Of a stretch of 64,000 bases of DNA, positions 43,549 through 52,268 are shown piece by piece (the stretch's first letter is position 1; every line of letters starts with the position of its first letter). A program made the position numbers and the translations under genes. The notes under the pieces are model-generated. The model saw nothing but the letters and a program-made list of their open reading frames with translations. It searched no databases and was not told where the DNA came from. This DNA comes from Phenylobacterium sp. Root700. Its GTDB lineage: Bacteria > Pseudomonadota > Alphaproteobacteria > Caulobacterales > Caulobacteraceae. Where the stretch lies: positions 62,001 to 126,000 of the forward strand of contig NZ_LMHT01000029.1 in assembly GCF_001429025.1 (NCBI RefSeq), given 5' to 3'.

Positions 43549-44532
43549 GACGGCTTGAACCCTCCGCAAGTTGGTTTGCCGGAGGGGGAAGCTGTTAGCG
43601 ATGAGCAGATCGAGGAGATCCTTTCAAACCTCGCCCGAGCTCCACCTGGCGTCGAGCGCGACATCAATTTTCGTATTTCCATCGCTGGGGCCCAGGAAAA
43701 GACCGCCTTCCTCAGGACCGTCGATGGCTGGAAAAGGCCGATCGGCGCGACACCGACCACCCATATCTTCAAGCCGCAGATCGGTCAGCTTCCGAACGGC
43801 CTCGACCTCTCCAATAGCGTCGAAAACGAGTACTTCTGCCTCACCTTGCTGCGCGCCTTGGGACTACCAACCGCCAGTGTGGAAATGGCGAGGTTCGGCG
43901 CCAAGCAGGCGCTCGTTGTCGAACGGTTCGATCGCCGATGGCTAGAGGACGGCCGGCCCTTGCGTCTTCCGCAGGAAGACTTCTGCCAGGCCCTGTCTAC
44001 GCCGTGGACGCTGAAGCACGAGAGCGACGGCGGTCCTGGCGTTGCGCGATGCCTTGACCTGCTCAGCGTCAGCGATGAGCCCAATCTCGACCGCCTAACG
44101 TTCATGAAGGCGATCATCGCCTTCTGGCTCCTGGCCGCGACCGACGGCCACGCTAAGAACTTCAGCCTATTCCTGTTCCCTGGAGGTGGCGCACGTATGA
44201 CGCCGCTCTATGACGTGCTCTCGGCGCAGCCCAACCTCGCCGCGGGCCAGATCCGCCAGAGCCAGATGAAACTGGCGATGGCGGCTGGCGACAAGCGCCG
44301 TTACCGGGTCGATGAGATCACCCCGCGGCACTTCGTGCAGACAGGAGTTCAGGCCGGGCTAGCGGAAACCGCGATGCTTGCACTGCTGAGCGACCTGGTC
44401 ATCGAGGGGCCAGCGGCGCTCGACCAGGTGTTGAAAGATCTGCCAGAGGCCTTTCCGCCGTCGGTGAGCGGGCCGATCGCGGCCGGCTTCTTGGAGCGCA
44501 CTCAGAAAATCGATCGCTTTCTAAGGGCGTAG
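43549..44532 (+). pseudogene. hipA: HipA-family kinase, lacking the N-terminal subdomain
   Basis: The remaining 327 codons keep the kinase: ISIAGAQEKTAFL (Gly-rich loop), THIFKPQIG, SNSVENEYFCLTLLRALGLP, VVERFDRRW, and the catalytic ATDGHAKNFSLF and LYDVLSAQP. HipA phosphorylates glutamyl-tRNA synthetase and causes persistence. Full-length HipA is about 440 residues; the first 100 or so are absent and the frame runs straight out of the tRNA 3' end. The nearest in-frame start outside the tRNA is a TTG at 43555. No hipB is nearby. HipT of the HipBST type naturally lacks this part, but no hipS/hipB neighbour exists here. Confidence 0.75.
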
Positions 44533-44579
44533 CCAACTGACTGGGAGGGGCGTCCCACCAGCAAGTGCGCCGGCGACGT

Positions 44580-44680
44580 GTTCCGGAACTCTCAACGCGG
44601 GCGATGATCATCATCGGCTTTGGGGGGCGGCAGGCGCCATGGTTCGCAGCAATCGTTGTCGTTTGCAGGCCTTCGCCTGA
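44580..44680 (+). pseudogene. Remnant of a PEP-CTERM protein tail
   Basis: The DNA reads VPE, then a damaged segment, AMIIIGFG, then, after a shift of one or two bases in a run of G, AAGAMVRSNRCRLQAFA and TGA. This is recognisably the VPEPATWAMMIIGFGAAG tail seen at 10300-10385. No upstream coding part is present. The surrounding gap 44533-44840 contains no other gene that I can support. Confidence 0.5.
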
Positions 44681-44840
44681 ATTCCTGCCTTACAGTTCAA
44701 GGCGCGGTCTCTCTGCTGAGATTGGGCCTCTCTGTTGAAGCGTTCGTGCCTTCTGAGTTTGATCGCTAGGCTCGAGATCTTTGACCGGCCAACACAATTT
44801 GAAGTGCGCGATGCCTGTTTTTGGTTAATGCTTGCCCCCG

Positions 44841-45143
44841 ATGACTTCGCGTTTCGCCGACATATTGGACGCCAGGGTCGCTGAACTCGTGGGAGAGGGC
44901 TACGAGATCAGACGGATTTTTGCCGCGCCCGCTGACATTGAGCAGCTGTTCCGTGAGCTTGGCGACGCCGCCGTCTTACTGGATTGCGACCCTGCTCAGG
45001 ACCGTGCCTGGTATGGCCAGTACGAGCTGAGCCCGGCTGACGGCGAGGCGACCCTGATCATGCACTGCCGCGACGACGAGTGCTGGTTTACCGAACTTGA
45101 GCGCCCGCAGGAGCCGGTGGAGGCCCTGCGGGCCGCCTCCTGA
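44841..45143 (+). CDS. Hypothetical soluble protein
   Basis: The protein has 100 residues, acidic, starting MTSRFADILDARVAELVGEGYEIRRI and containing LLDCDPAQDRAWYGQYELSPADGEATLIMHCRDDECWF. No family is recognised. The two Cys near the middle and C-terminus do not form a standard motif. It is the first intact gene after the truncated hipA in the accessory region and overlaps a small gene on the other strand at its end. Confidence 0.5.
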   Translation: MTSRFADILDARVAELVGEGYEIRRIFAAPADIEQLFRELGDAAVLLDCDPAQDRAWYGQYELSPADGEATLIMHCRDDECWFTELERPQEPVEALRAAS

Positions 45144-45417
45144 AGCCGGCGCAGCAAAGCTCGATTCCCCGCAGGGTCGTGAGACCGCCGCCGCCGCCAA
45201 TCACGGCCGCAGGCCACCATCCGAGCAGCGCGCCCGACCATCCGAAGGTCGCGATGAAATAGCCCCAGGCGGCGCCCGAGGCCGCCAGAAGCAACAGCAG
45301 CGTCAACAAGCGAGCGGACCGCGGTGCGATCGCCGCCGACGGGGACTGGGAATTGGGCAATGGATGCTCACGGACTGGATGATCAGTCCAGCTAGCGGTT
45401 GGGCGCAGTCGGGACAT
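45088..45417 (-). CDS. Small hypothetical membrane protein
   Basis: The protein has 109 residues with two predicted membrane helices (LLTLLLLLAASGAAWGYFIATF; LLGWWPAAVIGGGGGL) and a basic, Pro-rich C-terminus. It overlaps the preceding plus-strand gene by 56 bp, so one of the two may be wrong. No family is recognised. Confidence 0.4.
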   Translation of the reverse strand: MSRLRPTASWTDHPVREHPLPNSQSPSAAIAPRSARLLTLLLLLAASGAAWGYFIATFGWSGALLGWWPAAVIGGGGGLTTLRGIELCCAGFRRRPAGPPPAPAGAQVR

Positions 45418-45573
45418 CCCTAAAGTGGACGAACCCAGCCAGGTTTGCGACGAACTTACGGCCCAGTCGTCCTGGACTAATCAAGAGCGATCACCTGCAG
45501 GCGCGGAGGGTCTTGACGCTGCGCCAAGTCGCCAGTGTCACACAAAGTTCGGCCCAGTAGTTCGCTCGTATCG

Positions 45574-47394
45574 TTAAGACTTGGATCGGCCTTCATGAGG
45601 TGGCGGCGCTTTCAGGTCGCGATCAAGAACAGCTTCGGTCCAAGCGCGTACTGCGGCTTCTCGATTGACGGGCGATGCATCTATCGCGTCTTCGCGCCCC
45701 TGAGCGTCGGCATAGGGCTGACCTGGCGGGGCGCTGAACGTATCCATCCGCGGCCGGAGTTTCGGAGGCGCCAAAACGCGATGGCGAAATTCCGGATTCC
45801 TATAGTAGCAGAGCTTCCGACCGCGGATCGGGGGCAGGCTGGCGCGCAGTACGATGAGCTCGTCCTGCGACAAACCGATCAATTCCTGGGGGAGCATGAG
45901 GGCGCGACGCTGATCACTCTGGGTGATGCTGTGCCGGCCATTAGCTAGGCCAAACGGGCGAGAGTGTGACTGCGCAGGCGCCCCATAGTAGCCCAGTCGT
46001 TCGGAGAGTGTCTGCGCCACCCTGACATCCTTGGGGGCGAAGACGATTTCCACGCCGCAATTGCCAATAATCTCGTCGGCGAGATCAGGGCCGTACTCGG
46101 CCCGTAGCTGTGACGGGCTTTGGAGGACGGCCAGAAGGCGAATCCCGTATCCGGCCACGAAGGAAAAGCCGCGCGCGATGACGTGCGCATGGCCCAGCCG
46201 CGCGAATTCATCGAGCACGACCAAGATTGGCTTTGAGTTGTCGTGAGAGGGGAGGCCTCGCGTATTCAAGTCGATGAATTGCTGCAGCAAAAGATTGTAA
46301 AGGGGTGCGACCCTGGAGAGATTGTCGGGGCTCACGCCCAGATAGAGCGACGTCGGCCGAGACTTAATTTCCGCCAGATCGAAGTCTGATGCCGCTGTGG
46401 CCCAGTCGACCCGCGGATTGAGGAAGAGCCCTAAGCGCGACGTAATCGTCTGGCGAATAGAACTGAACGTATTTTCGCTGGCGCTGCAGAAGTCGCCAAG
46501 GGCGCTGACGCAGCCGCTGGAGAGCGGGCGCGCGCTCCTGGCCCGGTCGACGACCAACTCCTGAAGTCGCGCACGTGGGACGCCGGTGGTGAGCTGCCGG
46601 AGGATTTCGCCCAGGGTTAGAGGCAATTCCGATGTCTCGGCGACGAGCGCGCCCACTCCAATGAAGCCGGTTCGAGCCGCCTCCGACCAGAAGGGATCGG
46701 AATGTTCGGATGTCGGGATCAGCATCATCGCGATTTTCTGAAGCTCATCGAGCGTGGCGCTACTGTCGGAGCGATCGATGTGCCCCAGCGGATTGAAGCG
46801 CGCTGTCGCTCCATCGGCGGCGAACGGGTCAAAAAGCAGCACGTCCTGGCCATGGGCGGCCCGGAAACCCGCGCTGGCGGCCCAATTCTCGCGCTTGATG
46901 TCGAGGACGATGAGGGAATGAGGCCACGACAGTAGATTGGGGATGACGACGCCAACGCCCTTCCCCGTTCGAGTGGGAGCGTAGAGCATCACGTGCTCGG
47001 GCCCGCCGAAGACCATGAGCCTTCGCCCATGGATGCCGAGCACTATGCCCTCGCGGCTGCGCAGGCCCCCTCTGCGCAGCTCTCCAGCGCGGGCCCAGCG
47101 CGCAGCACCATGCAAAGGCCTTCGGATGTTCAGCATAATGGAGAACGCGATGGTGGTGACCGACAGGCCTGAGGTGAGCAGTCCAAGTCGTGTCCAGCGC
47201 GCAACCTCTGGATCGAACCGATAATACCAGAGCCAGGCGGCCGCCGTGAGCAAGTCGGTGTCGTCGCCAAGCCGCCGCAGCCCGGCGAGCGCGACCAATA
47301 TCGTCAGCGCGCCAATGAGCACGGCGCCGACGAACAGGCCGCCGCCAAGGATGAGGGCCCTAGACTGGGCTCCGGCGTTTGAGAAGCGGCTCAT
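45574..47394 (-). CDS. virD4: Type IV coupling protein VirD4/TraG
   Basis: The protein has 606 residues. Two N-terminal membrane segments (about 13-40 and 70-90) precede the ATPase. Walker A is APTRTGKG at 139-146 and Walker B is ILVVLDEFARLG at 390-401, with LLAVLQSPSQLRAEYG after it. It would select substrates and deliver them to the secretion channel. The gene overlaps virB11 by 35 bp and is the last of the vir operon. No relaxase gene is next to it, which is unusual for a conjugation system and leaves open whether it moves DNA or proteins. Confidence 0.95.
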   Translation of the reverse strand: MSRFSNAGAQSRALILGGGLFVGAVLIGALTILVALAGLRRLGDDTDLLTAAAWLWYYRFDPEVARWTRLGLLTSGLSVTTIAFSIMLNIRRPLHGAARWARAGELRRGGLRSREGIVLGIHGRRLMVFGGPEHVMLYAPTRTGKGVGVVIPNLLSWPHSLIVLDIKRENWAASAGFRAAHGQDVLLFDPFAADGATARFNPLGHIDRSDSSATLDELQKIAMMLIPTSEHSDPFWSEAARTGFIGVGALVAETSELPLTLGEILRQLTTGVPRARLQELVVDRARSARPLSSGCVSALGDFCSASENTFSSIRQTITSRLGLFLNPRVDWATAASDFDLAEIKSRPTSLYLGVSPDNLSRVAPLYNLLLQQFIDLNTRGLPSHDNSKPILVVLDEFARLGHAHVIARGFSFVAGYGIRLLAVLQSPSQLRAEYGPDLADEIIGNCGVEIVFAPKDVRVAQTLSERLGYYGAPAQSHSRPFGLANGRHSITQSDQRRALMLPQELIGLSQDELIVLRASLPPIRGRKLCYYRNPEFRHRVLAPPKLRPRMDTFSAPPGQPYADAQGREDAIDASPVNREAAVRAWTEAVLDRDLKAPPPHEGRSKS

Positions 47395-48364
47395 AGTAAA
47401 CCTCGGTCACGCCGAAGCAGCCGCTCGTCTTTCTGACCTGGACGACGATATCGACGAGCAATCGCAGGAGGCTGTGGATGTCATCTCTCGGAAGGTTACG
47501 GCCGCCATCGGACTCCCGCACCAGCAGCGTGAGCTGCTCGAAGGCGAGAGCGGCCGAATCCGCATGTATCGTGGTGATGGATCCGGGGTGACCGCTGGCG
47601 ATGTTGCGCAGGTAGAAGAAGGCGATCCCGTCGCGCAGTTCCTGCAGCAGGATGCGATCGGGGCGCATGCGCAGTGCGCTTTCAAGCAACGCTTTCACGT
47701 CGGCCTTCGAAACGCCCTGCCCATCCTTGGAGTAGAGCAGATGCACGAGGTTGCGGTGGGGGGCGATGAGTTCACGGCAGTCTTCGATCGTCAGCAGGCG
47801 TTCCTCAAGCGGAATGAGTGCGATCAGACTCTTAGCGAACGTGGTCTTGCCCGAGCCTGTGGCGCCGCTGATGAGGATGTTTCTCCGTGCACGCACAGCA
47901 AGATCAAAGAAGGCGGGCCACTGGCCAGCTGCCTGCAGACGCAGGAGCTCCTCTTCATTCGGCTGCAAGACGCTATCGCTTGAGGCGACCGCGCTGAAGA
48001 AGCCGGAATGGGCCAAGTCGTCGAGGCCAAGGCGGGCCTGAGAGGGCTTGCGCACTGTGAGCGAGACCAGGCCTGGCGGCGTCGCCGGAGGGATTACGAT
48101 CTGGCATCGCTCGCCGCCCGGTAGGACTGTCGAACAGATCGGTCGGTCCGCTCCGATGTCCTGGCGGGTGTGGCCGGCCGCCGCTGTCGCCAGGGTCGAA
48201 AGCCATTCAAAGCTGAGTTCGGGGGTGTTGTGCCAGCTCCAGCGTCCGGAGGTCTCTACGCCGACCTCGCCGGGGCGGTTGACCACGAGTTCGGTGACGC
48301 CAGGAGATGCGAGCAGATGAGTCAGCGGTGCGAGGTAGTGCTCAAGGACTGACGCGTCGGCCAT
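47360..48364 (-). CDS. virB11: VirB11-type ATPase
   Basis: The protein has 334 residues. The N-terminal domain (VTELVVNRPGEVGVE) is followed by the ATPase with Walker A GATGSGKT at 167-174, TIEDCRELI (Asp box), LLQELRDGIAFFYLRNIASGHPGSITTIHA (Walker B and His box). It is a hexameric traffic ATPase on the cytoplasmic side that powers pilus assembly and transport with VirB4 and VirD4. It starts at the last base of virB10 and overlaps virD4. Confidence 0.95.
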   Translation of the reverse strand: MADASVLEHYLAPLTHLLASPGVTELVVNRPGEVGVETSGRWSWHNTPELSFEWLSTLATAAAGHTRQDIGADRPICSTVLPGGERCQIVIPPATPPGLVSLTVRKPSQARLGLDDLAHSGFFSAVASSDSVLQPNEEELLRLQAAGQWPAFFDLAVRARRNILISGATGSGKTTFAKSLIALIPLEERLLTIEDCRELIAPHRNLVHLLYSKDGQGVSKADVKALLESALRMRPDRILLQELRDGIAFFYLRNIASGHPGSITTIHADSAALAFEQLTLLVRESDGGRNLPRDDIHSLLRLLVDIVVQVRKTSGCFGVTEVYYEPLLKRRSPV

Positions 48365-49473
48365 TATCGGCTCCTCAGACCATAGACCGCAGAGAAGTCG
48401 AGGTCGTGGGCGACGAAGATCGCAACGCCGGCTCCCGGATCCTTGCGCAGGGTAGGTCGGATGTTGACCGTGGCCTCAAGGGCGGTGTTGGCGACCTCAG
48501 AACCCCGTCGGCGTAGGTCATTATCGTCACCGGCCATGTCGCCAGAAGCGCTATCGACCAGGCTCAGGAGGAGCGCGCCTCCGAAGCGAGTCCAAAAGTG
48601 ATTGTCGACATCACCATCGAAGCCGGAGCGGCCCAATTGATCTGTGGCCGGCGAAGCCAGAGCGACGACGATACCGTGAGGCGTCACGGCCCGCGTCCAG
48701 AGCACAAAGACCCGTCGCTGGCCTTGCCCCATTGAGGATCTGTACTCTCCAAGTACGCGGGTGCCTTTTTCAAGCAGCACGACGGCGCCGTTGTCTGAGA
48801 GAATGTCGAGCGGGATTACGCAGGACACCAAACCCGGCGCGGTGGTGTCTAGGGCGGTGCGAAGAATACAGGGGAGGCTGGCGCCGGCGACAATCAGGAA
48901 GTTGCGATCAGGAAGGCGGCGAGCCGACAGGGTCGCGACAGATGAGCCTTGGCTCAGGGTTTCAAGCTCGGTAGGGGAAACGCGTATTTCTCCTGCGCCT
49001 TTGTTGGTTGCGGTCGCTCCTGTGGCGCTCACGGGTTGTTCCCGTTGGGCGCGCGAGTAGATCAACAAGGAGGAGGTCGCCGCCGCCTGCGTAGTTCGGC
49101 CGCCGGATGTTCGTTCACTCGTGGGCTGCGCGGGGCTGACATCGATGGCTGGTACTTCAGTCAGTCCATCGTCGAGGCGGGGCGCCTTGGGGCCGGGCTG
49201 AGCGGGTGCCGGCGCTCCCAGCGTCTCGAAACGGACGATTTGGCGGGCGGGGTCTCGCCTTACCTCGGCAATTGGCGTTTCACGTTCCAAGGTGGCGGCC
49301 AGGAGGGCGGCTGTGCTGAGGCAGAGCACGGCCAGGCCCGTGATCTTCAGCGCTGGCCGTCCGAAGAGCGAGCCGGAAACCGGGGTGATCGTGCGATCAA
49401 CGACGTCAGCGCCGGCCCTGGATCCACTTTGGCTCAGGGCGCTGACTGGGTCTTCGGGGTTGGGACCGCTCAA
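48364..49473 (-). CDS. virB10: VirB10-like channel protein
   Basis: The protein has 369 residues. One membrane helix at about 43-61 (ALKITGLAVLCLSTAALLAATL) is followed by a Pro/Ser/Thr-rich periplasmic stalk. The C-terminal beta domain is the TrbI/VirB10 fold (LPCILRTALDTTAPGLVSCVIPLDILSDNGAVVLLEKGTRVLGEY, GRSGFDGDVDNHFWTRFGGALLLSLVD). It spans both membranes and senses ATPase activity. It overlaps virB9 by 4 bp. Confidence 0.94.
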   Translation of the reverse strand: MSGPNPEDPVSALSQSGSRAGADVVDRTITPVSGSLFGRPALKITGLAVLCLSTAALLAATLERETPIAEVRRDPARQIVRFETLGAPAPAQPGPKAPRLDDGLTEVPAIDVSPAQPTSERTSGGRTTQAAATSSLLIYSRAQREQPVSATGATATNKGAGEIRVSPTELETLSQGSSVATLSARRLPDRNFLIVAGASLPCILRTALDTTAPGLVSCVIPLDILSDNGAVVLLEKGTRVLGEYRSSMGQGQRRVFVLWTRAVTPHGIVVALASPATDQLGRSGFDGDVDNHFWTRFGGALLLSLVDSASGDMAGDDNDLRRRGSEVANTALEATVNIRPTLRKDPGAGVAIFVAHDLDFSAVYGLRSR

Positions 49474-50306
49474 TGTCGGCGCTCCGGTTGAATCACGCGT
49501 TCGACGTCGCTAGCTGCGGTGCCAAGGCCCGAATTGACGCCATGGGGATCGTAGGCCGTGTTGAAGATGCACAGAGTTTGACGGCCTCGGCGCAGGCGCA
49601 GTTGGGGCGCGACCGCATGCACGACGACGAACTCGCCACGTACATCGAAGGGCGCAAGCGTCTCGGTTCCGTCGGTCGTGACGATGTAGAGCGCTGGAAG
49701 CGGCTGGTTGGCGGGGAAACGCAGGACTGTGAAGCGGCCGTTATCGGAGACTTCTGACGGCGCCAGCGCCTGGGCGCCTTGAACCTCGTAGGAGAGGTTG
49801 CGCGGGCCCTCGAGCACCGCTCGATCCAGCTTCAGCTGGAGCACCTGCTGTTCGAGCGCCGCGGTTTCAGCAGCCAACGCCCGATCGAGTTCGGCTCGCT
49901 GATCTGCGGGATAGGAGAAGCGGACTTGGAAGTAGGTCTCCGCCGTACTGCGGCCAATCGATCCGCTACGGGTGACCAGTTCAAAGGCGTAGTGGCGCTG
50001 CAGAGACCCGAGCCGTGTCGTGACGATTAGGTTGGTGGGGCGGCCTGTGACGAGGGGCTTTAGAAACAGCACCTGGTCTTGCGGCGCAGCCTCCCAGGTC
50101 GCGCTGTCGCCTAGCGCCACATGCTCGATGGTCTCAGTGGAGGAAAAAACGATCTGGGTGGCCGAGCGAACGACTCCCACGATGCGATAGACTTGATCTG
50201 GGTCATATTGGAGCGTCCTGACGCGTGGGTCGGCCACGGCGCCGAACGCCGGTCCGCCGCTCAAGAGCGCCAGGAGGGCAAGTGTTGGAGGGAGGCGCCA
50301 GATCAT
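49470..50306 (-). CDS. virB9: VirB9-like outer-membrane channel component
   Basis: The protein has 278 residues with a signal peptide (to about residue 22). VRTLQYDPDQVYRIVGVVRSATQIVFSSTETI is the N-terminal VirB9/CagX signature, and YEVQGAQALAPSEVSDNGRFTVLRFPAN with GRQTLCIFNTAYDP forms the C-terminal beta sandwich. It forms the core complex with VirB7 and VirB10. It overlaps virB8 and virB10 by 4 bp each. Confidence 0.94.
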   Translation of the reverse strand: MIWRLPPTLALLALLSGGPAFGAVADPRVRTLQYDPDQVYRIVGVVRSATQIVFSSTETIEHVALGDSATWEAAPQDQVLFLKPLVTGRPTNLIVTTRLGSLQRHYAFELVTRSGSIGRSTAETYFQVRFSYPADQRAELDRALAAETAALEQQVLQLKLDRAVLEGPRNLSYEVQGAQALAPSEVSDNGRFTVLRFPANQPLPALYIVTTDGTETLAPFDVRGEFVVVHAVAPQLRLRRGRQTLCIFNTAYDPHGVNSGLGTAASDVERVIQPERRH

Positions 50307-50983
50307 GGGGCGGCCTCTGGGTCGGCGCGATACGAAACCACCTGGAAGCCCAGTGGATTTCGCAGGCGATCAGATTCCAGCATGGGCGCGCGCGTGTAGG
50401 TGAACGCCGCCGTGGCGATCCAGTCTTCGGTAGTTGTCGCCTGGGCGCGGCGCACGATCCGGCGGAATCGGATGTTGGCGACTTGCCCATTGATGAAGCT
50501 GACAGCGCGGATCTGCACCTCTGCGGCGCCGTCTATCCCGAACCGGACCTGGGGGCTGGTGGGGGCCCCGACCCGATGTTGCTCGGCGAAACGCCGTTGC
50601 TCGACCGGCGTCGATAGAATTGCGACCTGGGCGAAATCCTCGGCGGCCGAGGCCGGCAGCCAGCCTTCCCGGGCCCGGACATATTGGGCGAGGAAGTGCT
50701 TTGAGACAGCTTCATCGGCGCCGATCGTTTTCGCGCCCGAGAGTGCGGTCATGACGTCGACGGCTCCAGTGGTGCGATCGACGCGGACGACAAAGGCCTC
50801 GACGCTCTTTAGGGGCGCGAGGGCGGCCACCGCAGCGACGGAGGCGGTCGCAAGCACGGACGCGCAGCCAGCCAGGATCCAGGCCAGGGTGCGGGAGCGG
50901 ACGGCCGCCTTGAGCCGATCATGGTCCCACCGGGCGGCCGCCTCGAAATAGGCCTTGAGTCCTTCGTCGTGAACTCCTGTCAT
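50303..50983 (-). CDS. virB8: VirB8-like inner-membrane protein
   Basis: The protein has 226 residues. A short cytoplasmic start with EAAARWDHDRLKAAVRSRTLAW leads into one membrane helix (about 34-55), then an NTF2-like periplasmic domain (VVRVDRTTGAVDVMTALSG, YVRAREGW, FINGQVANIRFRRIVRRAQATTTEDWIATAAFTYTRAPM). It is an assembly factor of the secretion complex. It starts within the virB7 stop codon (4-bp overlap). Confidence 0.93.
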   Translation of the reverse strand: MTGVHDEGLKAYFEAAARWDHDRLKAAVRSRTLAWILAGCASVLATASVAAVAALAPLKSVEAFVVRVDRTTGAVDVMTALSGAKTIGADEAVSKHFLAQYVRAREGWLPASAAEDFAQVAILSTPVEQRRFAEQHRVGAPTSPQVRFGIDGAAEVQIRAVSFINGQVANIRFRRIVRRAQATTTEDWIATAAFTYTRAPMLESDRLRNPLGFQVVSYRADPEAAP

Positions 50984-51228
50984 TGATCGAGCCCTTGACA
51001 GCTATGGGTGCGCGCGGAGCTTGGCGCGACGCTAGGCCGAGCCGAGGCGCTCGGCCCAGATGGAGCCCTGGCTCCGGAAGGCCGCCCGCTGGGTGTTGGC
51101 GACAGGACCGAGCCGTGAGGGTTGGCTGGTCGTCGATGTTGACCTTCGCAGACCAGCGGCGAGGGAATTGAGGTCGCGCAAGCGGCGAGGCCAAGCAAAG
51201 CTAGGCCTAGAAGAATGGTTTGCTTCAT
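50980..51228 (-). CDS. virB7: VirB7-like small lipoprotein
   Basis: The protein has 82 residues. A lipoprotein signal peptide with lipobox LGLAAC begins the protein, followed by IPSPLVCEGQHRRPANP, which resembles the PLPxCDGxHRRPVN segment of VirB7-type lipoproteins in related systems. It would stabilise VirB9 in the outer membrane. The second half is Ser/Pro/Ala-rich and unusually long. It overlaps virB6 and virB8 by 4 bp each, which supports the gene call despite antisense frames. Confidence 0.8.
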   Translation of the reverse strand: MKQTILLGLALLGLAACATSIPSPLVCEGQHRRPANPHGSVLSPTPSGRPSGARAPSGPSASARPSVAPSSARTHSCQGLDQ

Positions 51229-52139
51229 CGCGTTTGATGCCCCGAGCTGACCGGCGGCGCCCGCGCTGTCCTAACCGCTCCCCTGTCGAGACCGCCGCCA
51301 TGACCTGTGGTCATCGCACGTCCGAAATCGGCGATGCCGGCGCTCGCTCCGCCCGCAATTCCGGCCGCCAAGACGGGCATCTGCAGGAAGAAAAATGCGC
51401 CCAGCACGCAAAGCGCGATGAAAATCAGGCCGCCGCCAACGGGGTCAAGGCCGTCTATGGAGCCCCATTGGCTGCGAACCAGGTCGAGCACCAGTTGGAC
51501 CAGGGTTAGGATGAGGGCGAAAAGGACGAGGAAGTTCACACCCTGCGAAAGCCAGCCAAAGAAGTAGCGACGCGTGGCCTCAAACAGCGCGCAGCCGATG
51601 AAGATCGGACCGAGAGCCACTAGGAGGGCAAGGGCGATCTTGGCGACAAGCACGACACCAAAGCCGAGTGCTGAGGCCGCCGCGCCGATCACGAACACCG
51701 TCCCAGCAACGATCCATGGCGCAGGGTCGAACGCGGTGCCTTCCTGGCTTACCTTGTCCGCCAGGTAGCCGGCGTAGTTGATCAGTTCGTCGAAGGCCTC
51801 GCCGGCGGTCACCGCAGCGCCGCCGCTGATCGCGCTCGCGAGCGTGCTTGGAAGTTCGATGAACAGCGGTGTCGTAACGTAGGTGGCGTAGGCCGGGGTT
51901 GTCGCGATTGCGTAGATGAAGACCAGCTTCATGCTGCGGACCGCGAAATCCATGACGGGTTCGGCGATAGCGCCGCGCAGGATCGCGAAGCCATAGAGTA
52001 CGATATAGAGGACCAGCGCGACCCGGAGCGGACCGACCACTTCTGCTAGGACTCCAGCTAACCCGTCGTCGAGAACGGTCGTCAGCCGTTCGTCGACGAA
52101 ATCATAGGCTGGTGCAAAGAACGTGAGATCGCTCGCCAT
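51225..52139 (-). CDS. virB6: VirB6-like polytopic inner-membrane protein
   Basis: The protein has 304 residues with five or six membrane helices (LRVALVLYIVLYGFAILRG, MKLVFIYAIATTPAYATY, PWIVAGTVFVIGAAASALGFG, VVLVAKIALALLVALGPIFIG, NFLVLFALILTLVQLVLDL, GLIFIALCVLGAFFFLQM). KIALALLVALGPIFIGCALFEATRRYFFGWL is the TrbL/VirB6 signature. It forms part of the inner-membrane channel. Its ATG follows directly on the stop of the 42-codon ORF between it and virB5. Confidence 0.94.
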   Translation of the reverse strand: MASDLTFFAPAYDFVDERLTTVLDDGLAGVLAEVVGPLRVALVLYIVLYGFAILRGAIAEPVMDFAVRSMKLVFIYAIATTPAYATYVTTPLFIELPSTLASAISGGAAVTAGEAFDELINYAGYLADKVSQEGTAFDPAPWIVAGTVFVIGAAASALGFGVVLVAKIALALLVALGPIFIGCALFEATRRYFFGWLSQGVNFLVLFALILTLVQLVLDLVRSQWGSIDGLDPVGGGLIFIALCVLGAFFFLQMPVLAAGIAGGASAGIADFGRAMTTGHGGGLDRGAVRTARAPPVSSGHQTR

Positions 52140-52268
52140 CTAGCTCGCTAGGCTCCCGTTGCCGGCGCGGAAACGACCCTGCGGCTCGGCGCCCATCGGG
52201 CTCGCGAGCGTCTTCGGCCTTCCTGGCCCTTCGGTGGCCGCGATGCTGAGCGTCGTCGCCGGGGTCAT
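52140..52268 (-). CDS. 42-residue ORF between virB5 and virB6
   Basis: The ORF starts with an ATG that overlaps the virB5 TGA by 4 bp (ATGA) and ends with a TAG immediately before the virB6 ATG. The product, beginning MTPATTLSIAATEGPGRP, is small, Gly/Pro-rich and without a signal peptide or membrane helix. The exact fit between the two genes suggests translational coupling: it could be a real small protein or simply a coupling leader. In many VirB operons this place holds an EexN-type lipoprotein, which this is not. Confidence 0.55.
   Translation of the reverse strand: MTPATTLSIAATEGPGRPKTLASPMGAEPQGRFRAGNGSLAS

Noticed and set aside
45535..45948. Plus-strand frame of 137 residues opposite the virD4 3' end
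   Set aside because: The minus strand carries the coupling-protein coding sequence; the plus frame is a shadow.
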